Source of the DNA: Amycolatopsis sp. MtRt-6
GTDB taxonomy: Bacteria > Actinomycetota > Actinomycetes > Mycobacteriales > Pseudonocardiaceae
Direction: 5' to 3'
Assembly: GCF_017308975.1 (NCBI RefSeq)
Contig: NZ_JADWPD010000037.1
Coordinates: forward strand, 50,047 to 114,046
DNA length: 64,000 nucleotides
Part shown: one piece after another, positions 31,244-38,918 of the stretch
How positions within the stretch are numbered: the first letter of the stretch is position 1
Layout: each line of letters begins with the position of its first letter
The notes under the pieces: generated by a model
What the model was told of the DNA's origin: nothing
The model's database searches: none
Seen by the model: the letters and a program-made list of their open reading frames with translations, nothing else
Program-made: the position numbers and the translations under genes

Positions 31244-33229
31244 GTGGCTTCGTCCACTGCCACGCCGGCCCGTCCGGCCCCGCCGCAACCGGCTGCCGCG
31301 CCGCCCCGGCGGACCCGGTGGCTCGCGCTGCCCGAGATGCGCTGGGCCGCCGCGGCACTGGTGCTGTTCCTGGCCGGGCTCGTCGTCCAGGTGCTGGGCG
31401 GGCCGTCATGGGCGTGGTGGGCGCTGTACCTGGCCTGCTACGCGACCGGTGGGTGGGAGCCGGGCCTGGCGGGGCTGAAGGCGCTGCGGGAGAAGACCCT
31501 GGACGTGGATCTGCTGATGGTGGCCGCCGCGATCGGGGCGGCGGCGATCGGGCAGGTGATGGACGGCGGGCTGCTGATCGTCATCTTCGCCACTTCCGGC
31601 GCGGTGGAGGCGCTGGCCACCGCGCGGACCGAGGACGCGGTGCGCGGGCTGCTGGAGCTGGCCCCGGAGACCGCGACCCGCCTCACCCCCGACGGCGACG
31701 AGCGGAGCGTGCGAGCCGCCGACCTGGATGTCGGGGACGTGATCCTGGTCCGGCCGGGGGAGCGGATCGCCGCCGACGGCGCGGTGGTGGCCGGGGCGAG
31801 CGAGGTGGATCAGGCCACGATCACCGGGGAACCGCTGCCGGTGGACAAGACCACGGGCGACGAGGTGTTCGCCGGCACGCTGAACGGCACCGGGTCGCTG
31901 CGCGTGCGGGTGGACCGCCGCGCCGGGGACTCCGTGGTGGCGCGGATCGCGGCCCTGGTCGAGGAGGCCGGCCGGACCAAGGCCAAGACCCAGCTGTTCG
32001 TCGAGAAGATCGAGCAGCGTTATTCGGTCGGCATGGTCGCGGCCACCATCGCCGTGTTCGTCATCCCGTTGTTGTTCGGCGAGCCGGTGCAGGAGTCGCT
32101 GCTGCGGGCGATGACGTTCATGATCGTCGCCTCGCCGTGCGCGGTGGTGCTGGCCACGATGCCGCCGCTTCTGGCGGCGATCGCCAACGCCGGTCGCCAC
32201 GGCGTGCTCGTGAAGTCCGCCGTCGTGATGGAACAACTCGGGGCCACCACGCGGGTCGCGTTCGACAAGACCGGCACCCTCACCCGCGGCACCCCCGAGC
32301 TCACCGAGATCCACGCCCTGCGGGCAGGTGGTTGCACCGAGGAGCAGCTGCTGCGGCTGGCCGCCGCCGCCGAACACCCCAGCGAGCATCCGCTGGCCGC
32401 CGCGATCGTGCGCGCCGCCCGCCGCCGCGACCTCGGCCTGCCCACGGCCGACGAGTTCAGCGCCCGACCCGGCCGAGGCGTGTCCGCCCGGGTCGGAGAC
32501 CACTTCGTCGAAGTCGGTTCACCCGCGTCCCTGCTGTCCACTTCGGACGCGGAGGCCACCGAGGCCATCGCGGCTGCCGAGGCGCTCCAGCAGCGTGGGC
32601 ACACCGCCGTCGTCGTGCTGTGCGAGCGGCGCCCGGTCGGTGTGCTGGGCTTGGCCGACCAGGTGCGGCCCGAAGCCGCCCCGGTCGTCGCCGCGGTGAC
32701 CCGGTTGACCGGTGCCGCACCGGTGCTGCTCACCGGCGACAACGCCACCGCCGCGGCCCGGCTCGCACAGCAGGTCGGCATCGCCGGCGTCCGGGCCGGG
32801 CTGCTGCCCGAGGACAAGGTCACCGCCGTCCGCGACCTCGAAGCCGGCGGACAGCGGGTCGCGGTGGTCGGTGACGGCATCAACGACGCGCCCGCGTTGG
32901 CCGCGGCACACACCGGGATCGCCATGGGCGGGGCGGGTTCCGACCTCACCCTGCAGACCGCCGACGCCATCGTGGTCCGCGACGACCTGGCCACCATCCC
33001 CGCCGTTATCGCCTTGTCCCGCCGCGCCCGCCGGGTCGTGGTCGCCAACCTGGTCATCGCGGGCACCTTCATCGCCGGTCTCGTGCTCTGGGACCTCATC
33101 GGCACGCTGCCGTTGCCGCTGGGCGTGGCCGGACACGAAGGCTCCACCGTCATCGTCGGCCTCAACGGCCTGCGGCTGCTCCGCCGAGCCGCCTGGCACC
33201 GCGCGATCCGCGCCGGACAACCGGGCTGA
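31244..33229 (+). CDS. P1B-4 type heavy-metal efflux ATPase
   Basis: A 661-residue P-type ATPase with few N-terminal helices and no N-terminal metal-binding domain. Key motifs are TITGEPLPVDK, the transmembrane SPC in IVASPCAVVLATMPP, DKTGTLTRGTPE with the phosphorylated Asp, GDGINDAPAL, and AGHEGSTVIVGLNGLRL in the last helix. SPC together with HEGST marks subgroup P1B-4 (CtpD/CoaT-like), which exports Co(II), Zn(II) or Fe(II). The GTG start was chosen for GGAGG five bases upstream; an ATG 13 codons earlier has no such site. It is controlled by the divergent ArsR protein. Confidence 0.92.
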   Translation: MASSTATPARPAPPQPAAAPPRRTRWLALPEMRWAAAALVLFLAGLVVQVLGGPSWAWWALYLACYATGGWEPGLAGLKALREKTLDVDLLMVAAAIGAAAIGQVMDGGLLIVIFATSGAVEALATARTEDAVRGLLELAPETATRLTPDGDERSVRAADLDVGDVILVRPGERIAADGAVVAGASEVDQATITGEPLPVDKTTGDEVFAGTLNGTGSLRVRVDRRAGDSVVARIAALVEEAGRTKAKTQLFVEKIEQRYSVGMVAATIAVFVIPLLFGEPVQESLLRAMTFMIVASPCAVVLATMPPLLAAIANAGRHGVLVKSAVVMEQLGATTRVAFDKTGTLTRGTPELTEIHALRAGGCTEEQLLRLAAAAEHPSEHPLAAAIVRAARRRDLGLPTADEFSARPGRGVSARVGDHFVEVGSPASLLSTSDAEATEAIAAAEALQQRGHTAVVVLCERRPVGVLGLADQVRPEAAPVVAAVTRLTGAAPVLLTGDNATAAARLAQQVGIAGVRAGLLPEDKVTAVRDLEAGGQRVAVVGDGINDAPALAAAHTGIAMGGAGSDLTLQTADAIVVRDDLATIPAVIALSRRARRVVVANLVIAGTFIAGLVLWDLIGTLPLPLGVAGHEGSTVIVGLNGLRLLRRAAWHRAIRAGQPG

Positions 33230-33436
33230 CGTCGGACGCCTCGGTGCCGCGGGCCGGGCGTGGAACTCCGCCTGGAACCGGGCTCCTGGTCGGCTCGGTG
33301 TTCGCCGAGGGGCCGGGGGAGGAGCCCGGCGCACTGCTGGGGCCGGACAGCCCGCTGCTGCCCGGCCCCAGCAGCGTGAGGTGGTGCTCGCCGGCTGCCG
33401 CCTTCGCCGTCAGGAATCTGCTTTGGATGTGTGTGG

Positions 33437-33943
33437 TCAGGTGCCGGGCTGGGCGGACAACTCGTCGAAGTAGGTTTTCATCGCGGGGTAGTAGTCGTCG
33501 AAGCTCGGTTGGGGTGAGCCGTCACGGGCGGCTGTGAGCATGTCGAGGTAGTACTCCCAGCCGGGCCCGACCTCGCCGATTCCGTCCTCGGTGTCGAGAT
33601 GGTGCACGAGCCGCAGTTCCGTCGAACCGTTCGCCTCGGACAACAGCAGTTCCATGCGCCAGGCCCCGGCTTCGTCGGTCATCGACACGGCCAGCCGCCG
33701 GGGCGGCTCACACGCGTCGATGCGCAGATCGCACCACGGAGCCTCGTCCTCGAACGCCATCTGCACCTTGATCGTCCGGCCGGGTGCGGCGTCACCTTCC
33801 CAGGGCCCGAACCAGCGGGTGGTGCGCTCGGGTTCGGTGAGACTGGCCCAGACATCTTCGGCGGGTGCCCGGAACGTCCGGCTCAGGACGAGATCGCTTC
33901 CGGTGCCGGTGTGGAACAGCCGGCCGGTGGGTAGGCGGTTCAT
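33437..33943 (-). CDS. SRPBCC/AHSA1-domain protein
   Basis: A 168-residue START-like protein (DLVLSRTFRAPAEDVWASLT, ERTTRWFGPWEGD, EPPRRLAVSMTDE, WEYYLDMLTAARDG), a helix-grip fold that binds hydrophobic ligands. It overlaps the ArsR gene ahead of it by four bases (ATGA). ArsR/AHSA1 pairs are common in actinomycetes and often respond to stress or small hydrophobic molecules; the exact ligand is unknown. The 207 bases between this gene and the P-type ATPase show no feature. Confidence 0.85.
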   Translation of the reverse strand: MNRLPTGRLFHTGTGSDLVLSRTFRAPAEDVWASLTEPERTTRWFGPWEGDAAPGRTIKVQMAFEDEAPWCDLRIDACEPPRRLAVSMTDEAGAWRMELLLSEANGSTELRLVHHLDTEDGIGEVGPGWEYYLDMLTAARDGSPQPSFDDYYPAMKTYFDELSAQPGT

Positions 33944-34320
33944 GCCGTGTTGCCCTCTCCTTGGTTGGCCGCGCGGTGAGTGCGGCGTTCGCGGCGGGTG
34001 CGGTAGATCTCCGTGGTCAGCGCGTCGAGGCGATGCTCCCAGCCGGAAGGCCGGAGGAACTGGGTGAGCCACGTGGCGAGCTCGGCGAACTGCTCGACGT
34101 CGAGTACGTAGAACCGTTGCCTGCCGACAAGTTCGTCACGAATCAGCCCGCTCTGCCTGAGGACACGCAAGTGACGGCTCACGGCAGGCCTGCTGATCAC
34201 GAAGTGCCCGGCGATCTCTCCGGCGGACATCCGCCCGTCCCGCAGCATCACCAGAATTTCCCGTCGCACGGGGTCCGCGATCGCGCCGGCCACCTCGTCC
34301 ACTGCAAAAGCGTAACACAT
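33940..34320 (-). CDS. ArsR-family repressor (AHSA1-linked)
   Basis: A 126-residue winged-helix protein: AIADPVRREILVMLRDGRMSA, HTH EIAGHFVISRPAVSRHLRVL, wing VGRQRFYVLDVEQ. It lacks the Cys/His clusters of metal sensors and belongs with the SRPBCC-coupled ArsR group. An inverted repeat overlaps its start codon, so it probably represses its own operon. A GTG six codons in is an alternative start. The tail is basic and unstructured. Confidence 0.85.
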   Translation of the reverse strand: MCYAFAVDEVAGAIADPVRREILVMLRDGRMSAGEIAGHFVISRPAVSRHLRVLRQSGLIRDELVGRQRFYVLDVEQFAELATWLTQFLRPSGWEHRLDALTTEIYRTRRERRTHRAANQGEGNTA

Positions 34321-34328
34321 CGGTTACG
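34311..34328. promoter_or_regulatory. Inverted repeat over ArsR start (autorepressor site)
   Basis: CGTAAC and GTTACG flank a six-base spacer and cover the first codons of the ArsR gene. With so short a leader, a bound dimer would block transcription start. No other copy was noticed nearby. Confidence 0.55.
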
Positions 34329-34499
34329 CGTTAGGAAGGCCCGGGCGAGGTGGCCGACCACGTGCGCTGGGCGCCCGGCCCCGCCACCCGCGGGCGGCTT
34401 CACTGTCCGTGATGGAGGGTGGTCAGCCGGACCTGCGGGGCCGTCACGTTGCTCGGCGATGCCGGCCGCGCCACCTCACCGACCGGCGGCAACGGCGCG

Positions 34500-34600
34500 A
34501 ACATGGGCACGCCCCGCCACGGAGCCGCGGTGCGGACCCGCCAGCGGATCTCGTCGATCAGGTGCCGTCTTTGGGCCGTCGACACGCCCGACAACGCCAG
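34500..34600 (-). pseudogene. Transposase fragment (IS5-type N-terminal segment)
   Basis: In the 370-base gap before the HNH gene one leftward frame reads STAQRRHLIDEIRWRVRT followed by AAPWRGVP, very like the N-terminal part of IS5-family transposases (helix, then R-T-G-x-P-W-R). Nothing before or after continues the enzyme and no terminal repeats were found. It is a decayed insertion scar. The remaining part of the gap carries nothing recognisable. Confidence 0.55.
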
Positions 34601-34691
34601 CTGGGCTTGGGGTGAACCTGGCACCGGAGTCCGGGCTGGTGTGCTCGTGGGTGTGGGCCCGTAGCCGTGGGGCTGCGGGCCTGTCCCGTGT

Positions 34692-35921
34692 TCAGGCTGT
34701 GAATGGGAGTGGTTCGTGGAGGTTGTTGCGCCTTGGCTTTCGGCGCCGGTCGATGAACACCGGTGGCAGGAACTCCGGTAACCCGTCAACGGCGATGCGG
34801 ACTTCCCAACCCGAACGGTGCAGCAACCGATGGTGATGAGCACACATCAGCACCAGGTTGGTGAGATCGGTGGGGCCACCATCTGCCCAGTGCCGGATGT
34901 GGTGACCTTGACAGTGCCGGGGTGGCCGATGACAGCCCGGGAACGCACAACCCCGGTCCCGGAGGAACAACGCCCGGCGCAGCCCGGCGGAGATCAGTCT
35001 GCGGAGGCGGCCGAGGTTCAGCGGTTCGCTCTTGGCGCCCAGGACCGCGGGGATGATCATGGCGTCGCAGGCATGCACCCGCGCTTCGGCCGCGGTCATG
35101 GTGCCGGTGTCGCCGAGGGTGGCCTTGCCAACTCCGGACTTCAGGTCCTCCAATGACACCGCGACCATGACGTGGGCCCGTTCCCCGGCCTGCATCGGCA
35201 ACTCCGGAGAATTCAAGGCCAGGTCGACGGCGTCGGAGAACGCATCGCCATAGCGCTGCGGGGTGGTGCGGAAGTCAGGACCCTCATCCCCGGTACGACG
35301 CCCCGCCAAAGCATCCAACAAGGCGTGGGCGCGGGTGCCGGTCTCGTCATCGAACCGGCCGCTGAGTTCCCAGATCCCGGTTCTTTTGTGGCGGAGGAAC
35401 AGCTCCCGGGTCGGGGCGGTGGGTTCGGTGTCGTCGGGTGCGGGGCCGTCGGGAACCAGGTGGGCGAGGATGCGGACGCCGAGGGCAGCGACCTGCTTGT
35501 GCCCGGCCTCCTCGGCGAAGGTCAGCAGGTTGGTCTCGGCACTCGCGCAGTGCTCGGGCGGAACCTGGGCCAGGACAGAGGTGATCACGTCGATCATCGG
35601 GTTGCTCAACCGCCCCGCCCGAGCCGCGGCACCGGTCGAGGGAGCCAAGGCAGGGATCGGGCTGCCGTCAAGGTTGCGGCCCGGATTCACCAGGCGGGCG
35701 CGTTTGATCAACCGTTCCGTAGCCGGCTTCGGCACATCGGCCAAATGCTCCAACAGTCGGGCAGCGGACCGGTAGCCGAACAGCTCCATCACCCCGCGCT
35801 GCTCGATTTCCACCAGCACCGCACCAAGTTCGGCCTCAGCAGACCGTATGCGCGCGACCAGCTCGCCGATGCGGTCGGCGAGAGCCACCGCCTCGGAGGA
35901 GAGAGCCGCGTCGTTGGTCAT
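34692..35921 (-). CDS. DUF222/HNH endonuclease-domain protein (13E12-repeat type)
   Basis: A 409-residue protein: a helical DUF222 domain (about 1-300, with LFGYRSAARLLEHLADV) and a C-terminal HNH nuclease (DRGCAFPGCHRPPRHCQGHH for the zinc knuckle, then HWADGGPTDLTNLVLMC and HHHRLLH). These occur in many copies in actinomycete genomes and are linked to mobile or repetitive DNA; cellular role is unknown. It lies between two pseudogene remnants. It appears intact. Confidence 0.88.
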   Translation of the reverse strand: MTNDAALSSEAVALADRIGELVARIRSAEAELGAVLVEIEQRGVMELFGYRSAARLLEHLADVPKPATERLIKRARLVNPGRNLDGSPIPALAPSTGAAARAGRLSNPMIDVITSVLAQVPPEHCASAETNLLTFAEEAGHKQVAALGVRILAHLVPDGPAPDDTEPTAPTRELFLRHKRTGIWELSGRFDDETGTRAHALLDALAGRRTGDEGPDFRTTPQRYGDAFSDAVDLALNSPELPMQAGERAHVMVAVSLEDLKSGVGKATLGDTGTMTAAEARVHACDAMIIPAVLGAKSEPLNLGRLRRLISAGLRRALFLRDRGCAFPGCHRPPRHCQGHHIRHWADGGPTDLTNLVLMCAHHHRLLHRSGWEVRIAVDGLPEFLPPVFIDRRRKPRRNNLHEPLPFTA

Positions 35922-36134
35922 GTCTCCAAGCTACCGGCGATCGAACACAGGGTCATCACTCGATACGGTGGGAACAAAAGGTAAAGCCGCTGTCCGCACC
36001 CGAGAACACCGAAAACCACGGCAGGGCAACCGAAGCGTGGGGAATCGGCGCTGCCGACCAACAACGCGACCCAACCCCTGGAACGCCGATTTCCCACGCC
36101 ACGGCGAAGCCGTGCCTGAAACCCAGCCAGGACG

Positions 36135-36536
36135 TCAAGGCACCGCAGCGGCAGCAATCGACGGCGCGATCCGCAGCGCATTGGCCCCAATGGTCAACGC
36201 CGGGTTGAGCGCGGCCGACGAGGGAAAGAACGACGCGTCCACCAGCCACAGGTTGCCAACGTCGTGACTGCGGCACAACGGATCCAGTACGCTCTCCGCC
36301 GCATCAACCCCGGCAACAGCCGTACCGCACATGTGCGAGTTCGTCTCGATCCCCATCCGCTGCGTGCCCAGCAGATACGGAGAGCTCTCGTAGAAGTCGT
36401 TGATCCCCAGCATCTCCTGCCACTTCGTCGGATTGGTCCGAAGTGGATTCACGCTCCGCCGAGTTGACCGCGCCCGCCGCGACGACGAACTGGCGGGCGG
36501 TGATCCGGATCGTCCGGCCGCGCTCCGCCACAGGTC
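36135..36536 (-). pseudogene. Broken GMC (glucose-methanol-choline) oxidoreductase, C-terminal remnant
   Basis: Two leftward frames hold pieces of one gene. The first (about 36466-36530) reads GRTIRITARQFVVAAGAVNSA, the substrate-domain strand of GMC enzymes; the frame then shifts. The second holds TKWQEMLGINDFY, a jump across deleted sequence to SHMCGTAVAGVD, and the conserved end NLWLVDASFFPSSAALNPAL with TIGANALRIA. The FAD-binding N-terminal half is absent. The remnant abuts the NHL gene stop. The 213 bases before the HNH gene start hold nothing else. Confidence 0.8.
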
Positions 36537-38813
36537 CTAGCTCGAGGCCGAGCCGAGGTAGACCCGGGCGGTGGACGTCTGGCCCGCGGAATCCTGGATC
36601 GTGTAGTCGAACCAGTCCGATGTGACCCACGGACCGGCCGGGGTGTAGCCGAAACCGGTCGGGCCGAAGCGCACCGTGCCGCTGTGCGCCGGTCCGCCGC
36701 GCACGACCGTTACCCCGTCCCCGGTGTCGTTGGCGATCACGTTGCCGCTGACGGGGCTGCCCTTGCGCATGTCGAACGAGTCGTCGTGGGCGACCGGTGG
36801 TGCGGGCAGCGGTGGTGGGGCCAGCACTTTGCGGATGCGGTTGTTGTACTGGTCGGCCAGGTACAGGTTGCCCGCGGCATCCACCGTGACGCCCGAGACA
36901 GCGCGGAAGCTCGCCGAACGCGCGGGTCCTCCGTCGCCGGCGAACCCGCTGTCGCCGTTTCCGGCGACGGTCCGGATCCGGCCGTCGGGCTGCACCATGC
37001 GCACCCGCCCGTTGCCGGTGTCCGCGATGTAGAGGTTCCCGGACCGGTCGACGGCGACGCCGTACGGGAAGTGCAGCTCGGCCTGGGTCGCCGGGCCGAG
37101 GTCGCCGCTGAAGCCCGCGGTTCCCTTGCCCGCCACCGTGGTGATGACGCCGCCGCTCACCTTGCGTACCCGCTCGCCGTTCGTTTCGACGATGTACAGC
37201 GCGCCCGCCGCGTCGATCGCCAGGCCGCTCGGGTTCGTGAGGCACGCGTTCGCCGCCGGGCCGTTGTCGCCGCAGGAACCGAGGGTTCCGTTGCCCGCGA
37301 AGGGCGTGATCGTGCCACTGGGTGTCACCTTGAGGACTCGGTTGCCGTCCCACTCGGCGACGTAGAGGTTCCCGGCGGTGTCGGTGACGACCCCCCTCGG
37401 CAGCGCGAACGTGCCGACGGTCGAGATCCGCCCGGCGGTGTCGACCTTCCTGACCCGCTGGTCGTTGCCCGAGAAGTAGACGTTGCCCGAGCTGTCGGCC
37501 GTGATGCCCCACGGGCCGTCGAGCTGCGCCCACGTCGCCGGGCCGCCGTCGCCGGTGTGGCCGCGCTGCCCGGTTCCGGCGAACACACTGATGTTCCCGG
37601 CCGGGTCGACCTTGCGGACGAAGTCCTGCAGGGCGTCGGCGATGTAGAGGTTCCCGGCCCTGTCGAACGCCGTGTTGGCGGGCGCGTTCAGCGACGCCGC
37701 GGTCGCCTGCCCTCCGGTGCCCTTGCCGAAGACGCCGGTGCCCGCGAGCGTGGTGATCACGTTGGCGGCCAGGTCGACGTGCCGAAGCCGGTAGTTGTCG
37801 ACGTCGCCGATGTAGAGGTGGCGGCCGGCCGGGTCGACGGCGGTGCCTTCCGTGTGCAGGCCGAGCAGCGCGCCGGTCGCCGGGCCGTTGTCGCCGCCGT
37901 AGCCCGCCTGCCCGTTGCCCGCGACCGTCGTGATGACGTGGCTCGCACGGTCGATCCGCCGGATCCGGACGTTGTACTGGTCGTTGACGTAGAGGTTCCC
38001 CGCGTCGTCGACGGTCACGTCGAGGGGACCTCGGAACTGCGCGGCCGTCGCCGGGCCACCGTCACCGGAGCCGCCGGACTGGCCGGTGCCCGCGATCGTC
38101 GAGATGAAACCCCAGGTGTCCACCATCCTGATCCGGTTCTGCGAGTTGGCGGCGATGAAGACGTTGCCCGCGCGGTCGACGGCGACGCCGAACGGTGAGC
38201 CGATGGCGGCGCTGGTGGCGGGCCCGCCGTCGCCCAGGCTCGGCCCGCCGCCCGCGATGGTGCGGATGATCCCGGACGTGTCGACCTTGCGGATCCGGCT
38301 GTTGTAGGTGTCGGTGAGGTAGACGTTTCCGGTGCCGTCGACCGCGACGTCCCAGCTCCCGTCGAGCAACGCGCTGGTCGCGGGGCCGCCGTCGCCCGCG
38401 AACCCGTGCGAGCCGGGCGTGCCCGCGACGAGGGTGCGCACGCCCTGGGGGCTGATCTTGTACACCGAGTCGGAGTCGGCGCTGAAGAGGGTGCCGTCCT
38501 CGGCCACGGCGAGACCGAGGCCGCCGCATCCGGTGCAGACCGTGCTCAGGACGCCCGCGGCGTCGATCTTCATGATCCGCGCCGGTTCGTAGTACTCGGA
38601 GTAGTACCGGTTGCCCGCGCGGTCGGCGGCGACGCCCCGGGGGTGGCCGATCGCGTGGCGCGCCGACGGCGGTCCGCTGGTGTCGAGGGTCGTGCCGTCG
38701 CCGGCGAACGTCGAGATCGTGCCCGATTCGGCGGCCGAGGCCGGGGGAACCGTGATGGCGGACGCGGCGACGACAGCCGCGAGCACACCGAAAACTCTGC
38801 GTGCGAAGGACAT
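36537..38813 (-). CDS. Secreted NHL-repeat beta-propeller protein with C-terminal Ig-like domain
   Basis: A 758-residue exported protein. Signal peptide: MSFARRVFGVLAAVVAASA, cleaved near PASA. About ten repeats follow, each with a GDGGPATSA-like turn (for example GFAGDGGPATSALL, GYGGDNGPATGALL, GFSGDLGPATQAEL) and a GNLYVADxxNxRVRKV strand, forming one or two propellers. The last 90 residues (DDSFDMRKGSPVSGNVIAND, then FDYTIQDSAGQTS) are a cadherin/VCBS-like Ig domain. It likely binds a polymer or protein outside the cell. No catalytic residues are seen. A longer start is in frame but would precede the signal peptide. Confidence 0.9.
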   Translation of the reverse strand: MSFARRVFGVLAAVVAASAITVPPASAAESGTISTFAGDGTTLDTSGPPSARHAIGHPRGVAADRAGNRYYSEYYEPARIMKIDAAGVLSTVCTGCGGLGLAVAEDGTLFSADSDSVYKISPQGVRTLVAGTPGSHGFAGDGGPATSALLDGSWDVAVDGTGNVYLTDTYNSRIRKVDTSGIIRTIAGGGPSLGDGGPATSAAIGSPFGVAVDRAGNVFIAANSQNRIRMVDTWGFISTIAGTGQSGGSGDGGPATAAQFRGPLDVTVDDAGNLYVNDQYNVRIRRIDRASHVITTVAGNGQAGYGGDNGPATGALLGLHTEGTAVDPAGRHLYIGDVDNYRLRHVDLAANVITTLAGTGVFGKGTGGQATAASLNAPANTAFDRAGNLYIADALQDFVRKVDPAGNISVFAGTGQRGHTGDGGPATWAQLDGPWGITADSSGNVYFSGNDQRVRKVDTAGRISTVGTFALPRGVVTDTAGNLYVAEWDGNRVLKVTPSGTITPFAGNGTLGSCGDNGPAANACLTNPSGLAIDAAGALYIVETNGERVRKVSGGVITTVAGKGTAGFSGDLGPATQAELHFPYGVAVDRSGNLYIADTGNGRVRMVQPDGRIRTVAGNGDSGFAGDGGPARSASFRAVSGVTVDAAGNLYLADQYNNRIRKVLAPPPLPAPPVAHDDSFDMRKGSPVSGNVIANDTGDGVTVVRGGPAHSGTVRFGPTGFGYTPAGPWVTSDWFDYTIQDSAGQTSTARVYLGSASS

Positions 38814-38918
38814 GCGGCCAAGAAACCACACCGGAGGCGCGAAACGGCCCCCGCTGAACCTCGGGGCAGGCGATCCCACCCCGGCGGACGGGCCTTTCGG
38901 GCCGAAGCGAAAGGCCGG

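Noticed and set aside
33244..33436. Short rightward frame after the P-type ATPase
   Set aside because: Composition is like non-coding DNA, no homology pattern, and it runs into the antisense strand of the SRPBCC gene.
36537..38813. Repeats in the NHL gene as a tandem DNA repeat or CRISPR-like array
   Set aside because: The periodicity is that of protein propeller blades, with variable DNA and no fixed spacer.
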